A DNA stretch of 64,000 nt from SPDF01 sp963699825 (GCA_963699825.1 CAVOVI010000004.1:434001-498000); one strand, 5' to 3'. Positions 34,078 through 45,308 are shown, numbered from the stretch's first letter. A program made the numbers and translations. Notes: a model not told the origin generated them from the sequence alone.

Positions 34078-35133
34078 CTAGGGGTTTGGTTCCGTGGTGA
34101 TGGTGAACTTGTACCATGCGCCCGGGTCGCCATCGTAGATGTTGGCGTAGATGTAATAGGTGCCTGGAGCGAACGTGGCGGTGGAAGACTCCGGCGCAGC
34201 GCCGGTCGCCGCCGTAAAGGGCGGGATCAGCGCGAACGAGCCGTCCAGCCAGAGCTGGTCGATGTCGCCGTCGTGGTCATCCCAGTCGGTATTGACCGTG
34301 ACGGTGGTCGTGTCGGTCAGCACGATCTTGTAGAACTGATCGACATATGGCCGGGATGTCAAAGAACGCCACGGTATCCCCGATCGCCGGCACCATGCAC
34401 CTCGGGGGCCGTGCTCGGGTCGTCGGTCCCGACGAAGTCGGACATGTTGGTCGCGATGATGCTGTCGGTGGTAAACAGGTTCAACGTGAGAGACGGGGCA
34501 TACGTCCGGCGTGATGCCGAGGACGGCGATAGGACCAGCGGTGCCCGGCACAACCAGGAGGGTCGCGGAACTACCGTCCGGCGCCCGCGAAACGACGATG
34601 GGATCGCCCCCCTCCTCGTTTTGGAACAGGGCGCCCGGCTGCAGCGTGAGCCCGGCGGGCATGGTCAGCACCAGTTCCTGGCCGATATTCGGCGTGGTGG
34701 TGTTGAAGGTGGCCGGCAGGTAGTCGTTGACCACCGTGACGGGAACGGTGAGGGACTTGCCGCCGGCGGAGACGGTGAAGGAGCCGCTGCTCGGGGTCAG
34801 GCCGGAAATGGTGGCCCGGATCTCGGTCTGTTCAGCAGGCAGCGTGAGCGAGCCGTCCGAATTGTAGACCGGGCGGAAGCTCGAATCGACGGCGACCGTG
34901 AAGCCGGCCGTCGTGGCGCCGATCGACCACGCGGTGGGGATCTGGCCACCGTTGTCATCGACGAGCTGGAAGGCGATCAACTGACTGGCATTGGCGTCGA
35001 CAAACACGACGCCTGGCAGCGAGACGATCTTGTCCGGCACGCCTGGCGAACCGGATGTTGGGTCGCCACCGGTGCACGACAGGACTCCTACACAGGCGGC
35101 GAGCAAGACCGAACCACGAATCATACGTGTCAT
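34078..35133 (-). CDS. Exported lipoprotein with PPC-like C-terminal domain, three indels
   Basis: Last gene of the five-gene unit. It has a signal peptide with lipobox LSC, an Ig-like region (VPDKIVSLPGVVFVDANASQ, then a Big-type domain with SGLTPSSGSFTVSAGGKSLTV), and a C-terminal PPC-like domain with YVDQFYKIVLTDTTTVTVNTDW and GTYYIYANIYDGDPGAWY. The frame is open throughout, but a ~55-residue stretch (about residues 214-269) is nonsense in it. The expected residues, SLTLNLFTTDSIIATNMSDF and PAIGDTVAFFDIPA, appear in the other two frames. Three single extra bases, near 34,500, 34,396 and 34,351, explain this and restore the frame. Confidence 0.7.
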   Translation of the reverse strand: MTRMIRGSVLLAACVGVLSCTGGDPTSGSPGVPDKIVSLPGVVFVDANASQLIAFQLVDDNGGQIPTAWSIGATTAGFTVAVDSSFRPVYNSDGSLTLPAEQTEIRATISGLTPSSGSFTVSAGGKSLTVPVTVVNDYLPATFNTTTPNIGQELVLTMPAGLTLQPGALFQNEEGGDPIVVSRAPDGSSATLLVVPGTAGPIAVLGITPDVCPVSHVEPVYHRQHHRDQHVRLRRDRRPEHGPRGAWCRRSGIPWRSLTSRPYVDQFYKIVLTDTTTVTVNTDWDDHDGDIDQLWLDGSFALIPPFTAATGAAPESSTATFAPGTYYIYANIYDGDPGAWYKFTITTEPNP

Positions 35134-35217
35134 ACTAGTACCTCGTTCTCGGAAGACGGTGGAAAGCGGCTCTTTCCGGCGTCCTGCAGTGAAACTCCCA
35201 TGAACATCAACACTTGG

Positions 35218-36657
35218 TTACTGGACGCCCGATGTCGGGAAGAAATTCACGCCCAGCCAGCGCCCCACATCAATCACTCCATCGGCAGTCAGAATTTCCT
35301 GCCAGTCCGGCCTGGAGACCTCTGTGAGGTCATTGGAATAAATCAACAGGAACTCGCCCAGATTGTTCCGGTCAACAAATATGAAATACCGATCCTTCTG
35401 CTGCGTGTAGCGCCAGACCTGGTAGGGCGGTGCCTGGCCCTGGGACACGCGGTCGAGGTACTCGTCGTAGGGCCCGTACTTCGCGTAAATCCGGCCCCGG
35501 TCGGTGCGCCACCCTGGGGTGGTGCGTCGTCCGCCGACCTTGAACTGCCGGTTGGCGTAGGCGACCGCCTCGTAGAAGTTCTCCCGCGTCTCGTTCCGTG
35601 CCACCCCGGGCGTCAAATCCCGGCGGGTCCAGAATTCCGTCAGCCAACGCCGCTTCGCGTCGACACTCAAATCCTTGTACATGTTCAGCCCGTCGTCCGG
35701 CGTCGCGAGGTAGAGGAGCGGGCCGGCGGCGCTGTCCAGCTGCGCCTCGTTCATTGCGGCAAAATACCCCGCATCGGTCCGTCGTTCCTGCTCAACCCTC
35801 GCCGCTTCCTTGGCGAGTGTCTCCTCGAGATTCGCCATGGAGAATGGCTGCGTCCGTTCCGACGTGACTTCACCGAGGTCGACCGACACCGCCATGGTGT
35901 ACTGCCCCTCGGGCAACCCCGTCAGGTCCAACTGACCCTTCAGGACACCTCCTCCGGCAGGCACGTTGACCGCCGCCGCCGGTGTCTTCAGGATCGTCTT
36001 CCCCATCGAGTCGCGGATGGACGCCGACAGCGTCCCGCTTTCCGCCTGTGCGCTGTACGCTTCGATCAGGTAGTAGGCTTGGCTCTCGAGTGGCGTCAGG
36101 TGCAACTCGACGGCCCCGGTCACCAGCACTGTCCCGATCCGCAACTCGCCCGGCCGTGGCACCGTGTCTCCCGGCTCTGGCACCCGAATGCCGGGCGAGA
36201 GCAGCAGGTCCGACACCGGCGGCGGCGACCGGAATCCCTCGATGGCGGTCGTGGCGAACGCCTTCCACCCCGTCACGCTGTCTTCCACGGTGACATCCAG
36301 CACGTACGCACCGGGGAGCACAGGGAACTCCAGCATTTCCAACCCGACCACACCGGGAACCGCCAGGGCCCTGTCGATGTGGTTGGTCCACCCTTCCTGC
36401 AACAGTCCGAGTCCGGTGGAGTCGGACACCTTCACGGTCACGAAATAGGTGACCTGGTCGCTGGTTCCGCTCCCGCCGTCGTTGGCGAACCCGACGTACG
36501 GGATCTGGACGAATGCTTTGACCAGTGTCTGGCGGCTATCGGCCCGGTAAAACCGGACCGCCCGGACCGCCATCACATCTTCGGCTTGTCGCTCCCCGAT
36601 CCGGGTCGGGGCGACGAGGACGCCGGCCGCGAGGGCCAGCGAAAACCAACGAACCAT
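35218..36657 (-). CDS. GWxTD-domain protein
   Basis: A 479-residue exported protein with an N-terminal signal (MVRWFSLALAAGVLVAP). The N-terminal half is beta-rich with repeated strands; the C-terminal domain contains PGWRTDRGRIYAKYGPYDEY, the hallmark of the GWxTD domain, followed by QVWRYTQQKDRYFIFVD. The function of GWxTD proteins is unknown; they occur in several phyla of the FCB and Acidobacteriota type. It starts 50 bases after the PorV-like gene, with CCAGGAGCATA before ATG. A longer upstream start in frame is not preceded by a ribosome site. Confidence 0.86.
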   Translation of the reverse strand: MVRWFSLALAAGVLVAPTRIGERQAEDVMAVRAVRFYRADSRQTLVKAFVQIPYVGFANDGGSGTSDQVTYFVTVKVSDSTGLGLLQEGWTNHIDRALAVPGVVGLEMLEFPVLPGAYVLDVTVEDSVTGWKAFATTAIEGFRSPPPVSDLLLSPGIRVPEPGDTVPRPGELRIGTVLVTGAVELHLTPLESQAYYLIEAYSAQAESGTLSASIRDSMGKTILKTPAAAVNVPAGGGVLKGQLDLTGLPEGQYTMAVSVDLGEVTSERTQPFSMANLEETLAKEAARVEQERRTDAGYFAAMNEAQLDSAAGPLLYLATPDDGLNMYKDLSVDAKRRWLTEFWTRRDLTPGVARNETRENFYEAVAYANRQFKVGGRRTTPGWRTDRGRIYAKYGPYDEYLDRVSQGQAPPYQVWRYTQQKDRYFIFVDRNNLGEFLLIYSNDLTEVSRPDWQEILTADGVIDVGRWLGVNFFPTSGVQ

Positions 36658-36707
36658 TATGCTCCTGGGCGGCAGCGACCGGAGTCGCTGCCGTCGCATC
36701 ACGCCGA

Positions 36708-37829
36708 TTACCAGCCGATGCTGAACGTGAAGAAGTTGGTCGAGCCGAGGATGCCCATGTACTTCCAGGCATAATCGAACCCGAGATTAAACGTTTCCGT
36801 GGTATAGCTCAGCCCGCCGCCGAGTGCAGTACCCTGATAGCTCTGCTCTTCGTTCAGCTGGCTGCCACTGACGTCCTGACCGGAGTTGGCCGAGGCAGAG
36901 CTGTAGCTGCCGCGGACCGAACCGTTGAAGTTGCTGCCACCCATCTGCGGGAAGGCGAACTCCGTGCCGACGACGTACCCGGCGCTGGTGTTGTTCGGCT
37001 GGTTGAAGTCAGCCAGGATCGTCCAGCGCGTGTTTGAACTGGCGATGATGTCGTACGCCACCGCGACCGTAAAGGTCGTGGGCAGCGCGAACGCCTTGGT
37101 CCGGTAGGAACCGGGCTGCGGGTTGTTCGGGACGTCATCTTCACCCTCGGGCGGGGTGCGCGGAACGCCCACGTTGAGGGCGTCGCCGCTGTAGCTCAGG
37201 TTCGTGCCGAGGTTCTGGATGACGAACGAGAACTTGATCGGGTGATTGTTCAGCGCCGAGTGGAAATTGGTGCCGAAGTCGACCGCGAAGGCGCTGCCGC
37301 TCACCTCACCGAGCTGATCGAAGACGCCCTTGGCGGTGATACCAGCCGAGAAGCGATCCGAGAAGTTTTCGGCGTAGGTGAGGCCGAGATACGATTCGCT
37401 GACGGAATAGACCCCGCCAGTGCCGTCGGGGAGCTCGACGGTGTATTCCGGCTGGTCCTTGAACCCGAAGGTCCCAAGGTGGAGGCCGACCGCCCGGGCG
37501 CCGCCCGAGAACGGAAAGGCCATACCGCCCCAGCTGTACGTGGTGTTGGCCACGTAGGAATAAGTCGAGATGAGCACCCCGGGGCGCTCCATCATGGCGA
37601 CGCCGGCCGGATTGTAGTAGAGGGCCGAAACGTCGTTGGCGATCGCCTGGAAGGCGTTGCCGAGGGCGGCGCCGCGGGCACTGGCGCCGAGGAGAAGGAA
37701 CTCTCCCGACGTCGTACCGTATGGCGTGTTGTCCGCGTTGATCTCGGATGCCTGGGCCGCGAGGGCCACGGGCAACCCGCCGATCAGCAGCGCCGCCAGG
37801 GCCAACCCATGCGCAGTGTGCCGCTTCAT
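36708..37829 (-). CDS. PorV/PorQ-family outer-membrane barrel protein
   Basis: A 373-residue outer-membrane protein of the FadL-related PorV/PorQ (UPF0164) family. After the signal peptide (ending ALAAQA) come the family hallmarks: FLLLGASARGAALGNAFQAIANDVSALYYNPAG, a LHLGTFGF strand, and a C-terminal aromatic residue. In type IX secretion, PorV receives cargo from the SprA pore and delivers it to the attachment complex. Here it lies directly downstream of a protein with a sorting-like C-terminal domain. Function as a shuttle is inferred; PorV/PorQ homologues also occur in phyla without T9SS gliding. Confidence 0.85.
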   Translation of the reverse strand: MKRHTAHGLALAALLIGGLPVALAAQASEINADNTPYGTTSGEFLLLGASARGAALGNAFQAIANDVSALYYNPAGVAMMERPGVLISTYSYVANTTYSWGGMAFPFSGGARAVGLHLGTFGFKDQPEYTVELPDGTGGVYSVSESYLGLTYAENFSDRFSAGITAKGVFDQLGEVSGSAFAVDFGTNFHSALNNHPIKFSFVIQNLGTNLSYSGDALNVGVPRTPPEGEDDVPNNPQPGSYRTKAFALPTTFTVAVAYDIIASSNTRWTILADFNQPNNTSAGYVVGTEFAFPQMGGSNFNGSVRGSYSSASANSGQDVSGSQLNEEQSYQGTALGGGLSYTTETFNLGFDYAWKYMGILGSTNFFTFSIGW

Positions 37830-37890
37830 AAGTATTCTTTCTCCTGGATGCGGGATGTGGGGGGAAATGTTCCCCCCACCCCCGGCGTGG

Positions 37891-40800
37891 CTACTTGGCG
37901 AAGTTGACGATCGTCATGCGCCCAATGTGGCGCGCATCGCCCGATTCGACGTGATAGAAGTACACTCCACTCGCTACAACCTGGTTGTTCCGGTTACGGA
38001 CATTCCAGTCCAGCATGCCGCCAAGTTCGGCGGACTCATAATTCAGCACGCGGACCAGAACGCCGCTCGACGAGTAGATACGGATCGTCGCTTGGGTCGG
38101 CAGGTTCACGAACTTGATGATCTTCGAGGTGTAGTCGACCTCGTACGCGTTGGTCACGTAGTACGGGTCGGGCACCGTGTGGATCTTGGTCAGGTCGAGA
38201 TTCGAGACCGAATTGACCTGGTTGACGACGTCGTAGTTGGCGCGAAGCTCCGCTCCAACCGCGCTGAAGGTACGCGTCGGCGTCGTCGTGTTGCCACTGG
38301 CGGGGGTAAAGATGTACGGCCCGTAGTTGCCGCCGTACCCGTTACCGCCCTGGATGGCGCCGATGTAATCACGCATCGACCAGACCGTGCCCGCGGCCGG
38401 CAGCGTGCCGGCGGCATCGAGCATGAACTGGATGATCTCGCCGCCCAGCAGCATGACGAAGCCTGGGTTGGCGGCGACCGGCGCGTCCTTGGCGCCCCAC
38501 GTGGCGTTAGCGAACGACGTCGTGATGAAGGCGGTCGGGCCTGGAATGGCCGTCTCGCTCAGCACGTACGCCGGTGCAGCAGCCTGACAGGGAATGAGCC
38601 CCTGCGCGCCGGCGATCGACTTGAACGGCTCGACGCACCCGAGGTCGGCGTACGTGAGCTCCAGCCGAGCGTCGTAGCTGAGCAGGTTGTTCGCTGCCGC
38701 GGCGTTCAGGAAGCCCCAGCCGCCACGGTAGGTGTTGGCGTTGAACGGCACCGGCACGTTGTGCGTGACGTCGATGACCGAGTCAACCTTGCCGGCCGCA
38801 CCCCAATAGACGTTGTAATCCGCCGCCCGGACCGCGCCCGAGATAATACCCTCGATCTGGCGGAAGGTCGTCTGGATGGTTTCATACGACGCTGGGCGGT
38901 GGATCACGAGGACGCCCGGGAGCTCGCCGGCATTGTTCCACCCCGCGCTGAGCGGCAGGGTCACATCCACCGTCTGCGTGGTGAAGTTGGCCGGGTTGCC
39001 GAAGATCGGGTCGACCTTGGTCTCGTTGTTCTGCGGCGACGGGCCCGCAAACCACCGTGGACCGTTGTAGGCGCACTCGCGGGTACTGCCGAAGCCGGTG
39101 GCGCTGTTGACACAGCCACGACCGTACCCGCCGGTGTGGTAGGTGCCGTACAGCGTCATGCTGGCTTCACCCTTGAGGAAGTAGTTGCTGTTTCCTCCGT
39201 AAAGCGACGCCAACTGGCCGTCGATCTGGACCGCGTTGAAGGCGCCCGAGGCCGTCACCGTGCCCTCCGTGGAAACCTGCGCCATGGACACGATGAACGA
39301 CGACGAATTCGGGCCGCTCGTGGCGGTCATATGGTACTGCACCGGGATGCTGTTGTAGGAGGATCCCAGCGTGATGCTGTCGAGCCTCACCGCAAAGTTG
39401 CCCGGCGCGCTGATGACCTGCTGCACGAAGTCCTGGAAGCCTACGGTCCAGGCGTCGGACGCCGGCATCGGGCCGGAGAAGATGCCCGTCGTCGCATCGA
39501 TGGTCGGGAACGGGTCCTGATAGTTCAGGGCAACGCCTCGGCCGTAGATGCCGCTGCTCAGGATCGCGGAGTTCTCGTAGTTCGACGCCGGTGCCTGAGG
39601 CGTGACTGCGACAGTCGAGGCCTTGGGCGACTCGAGGCTGCTCGGACCAGACGTCCACGAGTTGACGTCAAACGCCGTGACCACGTAGAAGTACCGGAAG
39701 TTGTTCCGGACGGCGTTGTCGACGTAGACAAACGGGACACCGCTGTTGGTCATCGGCGGGAGGCTGCCGGAGGCTTCTCCCGTGACCGCCGTGTCCACCG
39801 CGGTCAGGATCGCTTCACCGGTGGCCAGTTCGAGCCGTCCGCCGAACTTCGTCGAAATGAAGGGGCTGACGATGTTGTTGGGATTGGCCACGGTCCGCGG
39901 CTGGCCAGGAATGACCGAGTCGTAGGCCACCGGGCAGTCGGTGAAGATCTCGAGTTCCGGAGCGCAGGTCGGCACCGGGTTGATGACGCCGTCATAGTCG
40001 TTGAAGATGGTGCCGGCGTAATCGAACGACGCGATGAGCGACAGCCCATCGGGATTGTCCGTCCGTCCCCGGTAGATCCGGTAGCCTTCGACGTCATACT
40101 GACGGTAGTTCGGATCGTACAGGGCGCTCGCCGGGTCGGCGGCGACCGAGTAGTAGGGGTCGCCATCGACTTCCGACGGGGACGGCTGCCACATGACGGT
40201 CACCTGATTGTTGCCTGGAATCAGGAAGAACGCCGGGGGCGTCGGGGCGAACGGAAGGAGGAAGCCAGCGTCGAACACCGCTTGCGCCGTGTACGACTTG
40301 CCGAGCAGGGACTTCGGGACCACGGTCCACTCCGGGCCCAAGGTGCCTGCCTGCTCGTAGACGCCGCTTCCGTCGAGGTCGGTGGCGCTGATAAAGCCGG
40401 AGAGGCTGTCCACCAGGTTCACGCCACCGCGCCATCAGGGTCGGGTTCCCGAGGATGGTCGGGTTACCCGGCTTCAGGTCGCCGCCACCACAGACCGCGC
40501 CGCCTTCGGGGCAGCCGGGAACGGAGACCGGCGCCGCGAAGATGTACGCGACGACGATCGAGCCCTGCCCGCCCGGCGGCAGTGAGAAGCCGGTGGAGGA
40601 CTGGTAGAACCGCATGTCGGCTGCCGTGGTGTTGTTGATCCAGCAGATCCGGCTGACCGACGGGTCACCGGTGTTGCACGGCTGGTCGCCGGCCGGCACC
40701 GAGATGTTGCCCGAGAGATAGCGCCACAACTGGATCGTGTTCTGCGGGTCGTTGAACGCCCCCGGGAATGGCGATCCGTTGATGGTGTTGGAATAGAGCT

Positions 40801-41899
40801 GAATCGCGCCAGGACCCTGTGGGCTCTTCAGGTACTTGATGCCCGCGAAGCCGGCGCCCGGGAAGAAGGGAGCGGCGAAGGTCGTGCCCCCCTCGTCGAA
40901 CGTCCAGCCCGTTTCGCCCGCGAAATCCTGGACGTAGGTATAGCCCAGCGCGAACGGCAAATTGACGCTCGCGTAGTTGGTTCCCGCTGAGGCCACGTCC
41001 ATGTCCGTCCCGAACGCGGCATACAGGTTGTCGATCGTGTAACCGTTCGTCGGCAGGGTGACGCCGAAGGTGGCGTTGTTCTTCGCCTGGAACTCCTGCG
41101 CCTTGTCGAGCAGAATGGACAGCATTTCCGGCCGGACGTTCACGTAATCGGCAGGATTGGTGGTCGTGACGTTATAGAAGGTGTAGATGAAGTAGATGAT
41201 GTCTTCATTGCCCGTCGGGAAGTTCCACCCCATGCCGCGGGTTTCGACGACGAGGCCGAGCGGGTGCTGGCGGCCGGCGTTCAGCGCCGGATCGCCGTCC
41301 CACGACATCCACCAGACGTCGCCCTGCGACGCGTTCGCCTTCCGGTTGGCGGGGCTGCCGGTCAGCAGCGGGTTGAAGATATCCGCTGATGCGTCGCCGT
41401 AGGGAACGAACGCCGCATCCTGGTTGCCGCCCTGACAGACGCCGGTCGGGTCCGGGTTGCACACGTCGTTGTAGTCGGCGGTGCCGGCCATGTTGTAGAT
41501 CGGTTCGACCTGCGTGCCGTGCTGGGTCGTTCCCTTCGGATCGAAGAAGAACGCGCCCGTGGTGTCGCCGGCCCAGGGACCACCGTCGGGACCGACGATG
41601 CCGGCCAGCTGCAGACCGGTGTTGAAGATGTACTGGTCCGCCGTGCCCTTGGGCCAGTAGCCGCCACCGATGGTGGACGAGTTGGTCGAGTCAACGCAGA
41701 TCTGGCCGTCAGACGACAGGCCGCAGTAGATCCGGTTGATGGTCATGGCGCCCAGCGGCCGGGCGAAGAGCCGGAATCCACTGGCCTTCTTGGCCCCCGG
41801 CTCCGGCTTGGCCATGGCGGGCGACGGCAGCGCCGCCGCCAGCGCAAGCGCCAGCAGGCTTGCCAGAATGACGCCCCTCTTACGGAATGGTGAGTGCAT
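37891..41899 (-). CDS. Large secreted protein with C-terminal FlgD-Ig/T9SS-type-A-like sorting domain, frameshifted
   Basis: Read across one extra base near 40,430, this is a single ~1,336-residue protein. The N-terminus (MHSPFRKRGVILASLLALALA) is a signal peptide, preceded by GAGAGG. The first ~490 residues contain domains with GGYWPKGTADQYIFNTGLQ and many acidic/hydrophobic beta segments. The second part begins GGVNLVDSLSGF and has a fibronectin-III-like region (GNNQVTVMWQPSPSEVDGD, EGYRIYRG). The C-terminus, ATIRIYSSSGVLVRVLNYES followed by LDWNVRNRNNQVVASGVYFY, is the FlgD-Ig/type A sorting-domain pattern. It is a probable T9SS-like cargo, unique in the window. The gene lies 91 bases after the TonB receptor. 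Confidence 0.8.
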
Positions 41900-41990
41900 T
41901 GCATCCTCTCTCAGATGAATACTGTTCGGCGGGACGGGGGAGCGGCGCCGTTCGGCGCGCCGCCCCCACCTCCGCCGTGGATCAATCACG

Positions 41991-44900
41991 TTAGAAATTC
42001 AACTCCAAGCCGAGTCGGATCCGCCGCGGTGCGGCGGTGAAGCTCGCCTCGCTGCGGCCGGTGTAGTAACTCGCCTCCGACGCGCGCCGCTGTTCCGCCT
42101 GCGTGAACGTGCCATCGCCGTTGCCGAAACGCTCCTCGGCCCGGATCAGGTAGATGCAGTTCGGGGCGGCAGCCTTGCCGTCCTGAGTCACCCAGTTGCC
42201 ACACCCACCCGTGCTGGGCAGGTACATGTCACCGGAGCTCACGTCGTAGGACAGGGACGCCTTGGCTTCATCCGCGTATCCCGCGGAGTCGCCCGACCAG
42301 GTCTCGTTCAGTTCCGCCGTGTTCTGGATGCTGTTGTTCTCGGCGAAGACCTGGGTCGTGTTGGTGAAGTTGAACAGGTTGCGGACGTCGACGTACCCCG
42401 TCAAGTCCACCCCGCCGAACCGGAAGCCCTTGGTGACCCGGAGGTCGGTGTTCCGGAAGGTGGGCAGCCGCGATCCGTTGACGTCACCCTCGAACTGACG
42501 GGCGCAGACGCCTGGGGAGATGACCGACTCGTTGCCGGTTTCCACCGGGCAGCGGGTGTAGGCCGTGCCGCTGGCCACCCGGAAGGTGGCGAAGATGCCG
42601 ACGTTCTCGAGGATGCTGCCCATGGTCGACCCGGCGTTCCACTCGTTCGGGAAGGTCATGGAGAACGAGCCAGCCAGGTTGTGCGGCCGGGTGTACGTCG
42701 TCGGCAGGTAGGCCGACGGCGGCGGATCGTTACCACCGCTGATCTGGTTGACGATACGCGAGCCGAAGTTGATGTACGTGAACGGATCCGAGCCGGTGTT
42801 CTTGGCGTCGCTGAAGGAGTACGCCAGCGTGCCGTTGAACAGGCTCCCGATCCGCTTGTCGATCCGGATATCAAAACCACGGTAGTTGCCGTAGTCCTGG
42901 TTGGTCATCATCCGGACGTCCTGGTTCTGCAGCTTGAGCGGATCGTACAGTGAGAGCAGACGACCGGCCTGGTTGGACTGGGCGTCGCGGTTGTAGGCCG
43001 AGAAGTCGAGCACGAAGTCATCCGAGAAGGCGTGCCGGACGCCGAACTCGAAGGTGATCGTGGTGCCGAAATCGAGGTCCGACCCGTAGACGTGGTTGGT
43101 GTTCGTCACGGCCAGGTCGGTGTTGATCCCGCCGAGGACCAGTGCGAAGTCCGGCGGCTGCACCTGGTGCGCATACGAGAACCGCATGTTGGTGCGGTCG
43201 CTCACCGGGAACGACACCTGGATGTGCGGCGACAGGTAGTCGTGCGACGAGTCCGGGGTGTAGATGGTGTCGAGCGAGCCCTGTACGTCGCTCGGATCCC
43301 AGAGCGGGTTGCTCGAGATACGCACGGTCGGCTGGCACCCGGTGGAGTCGCAGTACTGCGGATGCGACGCGTTGCTGTTGTAGTAGTCGTACCGGAGGCC
43401 CGCCACGAGGACCACGTCACCGAGGTCGAGGCGGTCTTCCGCGTAGCCCGTCCAGGAGGTCGGCTTCTCCATGTAGAAGTCAGAGAAGGCCTGGCTCGTC
43501 ATCTGGGACGAATAGGACTTGATGTCGAAGTTGGTGAAGCCGCCACCGATCTTGAGGCGGTTGTACCGATCGACCTGCCAGTCAAGCGCGGCGCTTCCGA
43601 GGAACCGGTTTTCCTGATTCAGGAAGAGACGGCCGGTCGGACCACCAGCCTCGGAGAAGCCGAGGAGGCCGTAGGCGTTGTTCCGCCACTTGTCGACCAG
43701 GGCGTACTGCGCGGTGTTCTCGAGATCGTACGGAGAACGCCGGCTGCCCGCCTTGTTCTGCTGGAAGTTGTCCAGCAATTCCTGGTTGAGCGGGAAGTTG
43801 TCGAAATTGAAGGCGTAATCGAGCTTCCCGATCATGAAGCCGCCCCACGGATTACGGCTGTCGACTTCCGACTGCCGCGTCAGCGGGGACTGAATGAACT
43901 CGTCGGTCTGGTAGGACACGAAGACGTCCAGCGCCAGCGCGCGGGCTGACGACTTGGCCAGGTTCTGCGTCCAGCCGAGCGTGTACACGTTGTTGTTGCC
44001 GGTGTTGCCGAAGATCTGCTGCGGATTGTACAGGTTCGCATAGGTGAAGTTACGACCCTGGGCCTGGCTGGCGTTCGCGCTGACGAAGATACGCGAGCCG
44101 GCGCCGTAGGTGTAATTCAGCTTGCCCTGGATCGCGTAGTTCGAGTTCGCGGTGCCCGGCAGGCGAATGCCCTGGCAGTCAAGGCCGTAGTTGTTGGCGA
44201 TGTCCGGGTTGCTGCTGTTCTTGATGTTGATGCCGGCGTACGTCATGGTCTCGTCGCACTTGCCGGTGTAGACGGCGTACTGGTCGACGGAGACGTACGT
44301 CGTGTCGGAGACCGGATCGCCGAGCGCGCTCGGGACGGCCACGATGGTGTCGAGGCCGGCCTGCGAGAAGTACGGCGAGTCGTCGCGGTTCTGCCCGGCG
44401 CCGGCGCTGGCGTAGCCTTCGAGGGCGCCGCTGATGAAGAACGACAGGTTGTTGACAATCGGGCCGCCGAGGCTGGCGGTGATCCGGTTGAAGCCGAGGC
44501 TGACGCTGTTGCCGAAGAGCCCGTCGGACTCATAGCCAACCGCGCCGCTGAACTTGTCGCCGCCGGTCCGGGTCGAGATCGAGATGATGCCGGACTGCGC
44601 ACCGCCGAAGGCCGCCGAGGAGGCGCCCGTCGTGATGGAGGCGTCTTCGAAGCCGTTGGTGCCGATGCTGAGCGAGTTGCCGCCGGCGGTCACGAACCCG
44701 CCGCCACGGTTGCCCGAGCCGACCGGCACGCCGTCGACGTACAGGGCCTGCTCGTCGGTACGACCACCGCGGATGGAGAGGGTGCCGCCGCTGGTGCTGG
44801 CCACGACGCCCGGCTGCAGCGCAAGGGCGTTGGTGATCCGGTCAACCGGCAGCTTGTCCGTGTAGGTACCCTGGACGTTCTGCTTCGTGGTGACCGCGTC

Positions 44901-45308
44901 ACGGGGGACCAGTTCGTTCTGGGCCGCGACGACCGTGATTTCGGTCACTTCGACCGGCGTGGACTCCATCGTGATGTCGGCCGTGATCGTCTGGCCGGAG
45001 AGGACGCGGAGGTCGGTGACCTGCGTCTTCTTGTACCCGATGAAGGATGCCTGCAGCGTCACGCTGCCGGCGGGCACGAGGTTAATGAAGTAGTAGCCAT
45101 CGGCATTGGTCTGTGCACCGAACTTGGTGCCGATGATGATGACCTGCACATTCGCGATTGGCGCGCCCTGCTGGTCGCGCACCTTGCCTTCAATCTTACC
45201 AGTCGCGGCCTGGGCGAAGAGCGTCGAGGCTCCGGTCGCCAGAACGACTGCCGTCAGCGCGATGTACCGCGCTGCACGGGTGAAGGCGCTCACACAACTT
45301 TGCTTCAT
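41991..45308 (-). CDS. SusC/Oar-like TonB-dependent receptor
   Basis: First gene of the five-gene unit. It has 1,105 residues, with signal peptide ending STLFAQ, a carboxypeptidase-regulatory domain (IEGKVRDQQGAPIANVQVII to FIGYKKTQV), a plug with TLSIRGGRTDEQALYVDGVP and a barrel ending in an aromatic residue (LELNF). The ATG at 45308 has a TTGGAGGACG site upstream; longer in-frame starts lie beyond the promoter and are rejected. Like SusC it may import oligomers, but no SusD partner is encoded; the next gene instead carries a T9SS-like sorting domain. Confidence 0.9.
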   Translation of the reverse strand: MKQSCVSAFTRAARYIALTAVVLATGASTLFAQAATGKIEGKVRDQQGAPIANVQVIIIGTKFGAQTNADGYYFINLVPAGSVTLQASFIGYKKTQVTDLRVLSGQTITADITMESTPVEVTEITVVAAQNELVPRDAVTTKQNVQGTYTDKLPVDRITNALALQPGVVASTSGGTLSIRGGRTDEQALYVDGVPVGSGNRGGGFVTAGGNSLSIGTNGFEDASITTGASSAAFGGAQSGIISISTRTGGDKFSGAVGYESDGLFGNSVSLGFNRITASLGGPIVNNLSFFISGALEGYASAGAGQNRDDSPYFSQAGLDTIVAVPSALGDPVSDTTYVSVDQYAVYTGKCDETMTYAGINIKNSSNPDIANNYGLDCQGIRLPGTANSNYAIQGKLNYTYGAGSRIFVSANASQAQGRNFTYANLYNPQQIFGNTGNNNVYTLGWTQNLAKSSARALALDVFVSYQTDEFIQSPLTRQSEVDSRNPWGGFMIGKLDYAFNFDNFPLNQELLDNFQQNKAGSRRSPYDLENTAQYALVDKWRNNAYGLLGFSEAGGPTGRLFLNQENRFLGSAALDWQVDRYNRLKIGGGFTNFDIKSYSSQMTSQAFSDFYMEKPTSWTGYAEDRLDLGDVVLVAGLRYDYYNSNASHPQYCDSTGCQPTVRISSNPLWDPSDVQGSLDTIYTPDSSHDYLSPHIQVSFPVSDRTNMRFSYAHQVQPPDFALVLGGINTDLAVTNTNHVYGSDLDFGTTITFEFGVRHAFSDDFVLDFSAYNRDAQSNQAGRLLSLYDPLKLQNQDVRMMTNQDYGNYRGFDIRIDKRIGSLFNGTLAYSFSDAKNTGSDPFTYINFGSRIVNQISGGNDPPPSAYLPTTYTRPHNLAGSFSMTFPNEWNAGSTMGSILENVGIFATFRVASGTAYTRCPVETGNESVISPGVCARQFEGDVNGSRLPTFRNTDLRVTKGFRFGGVDLTGYVDVRNLFNFTNTTQVFAENNSIQNTAELNETWSGDSAGYADEAKASLSYDVSSGDMYLPSTGGCGNWVTQDGKAAAPNCIYLIRAEERFGNGDGTFTQAEQRRASEASYYTGRSEASFTAAPRRIRLGLELNF

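Noticed and set aside
34078..35133. Calling the 34-kb lipoprotein an intact gene
   Set aside because: The frame is open, but a central ~55 residues are nonsense and the sensible sequence lies in other frames.
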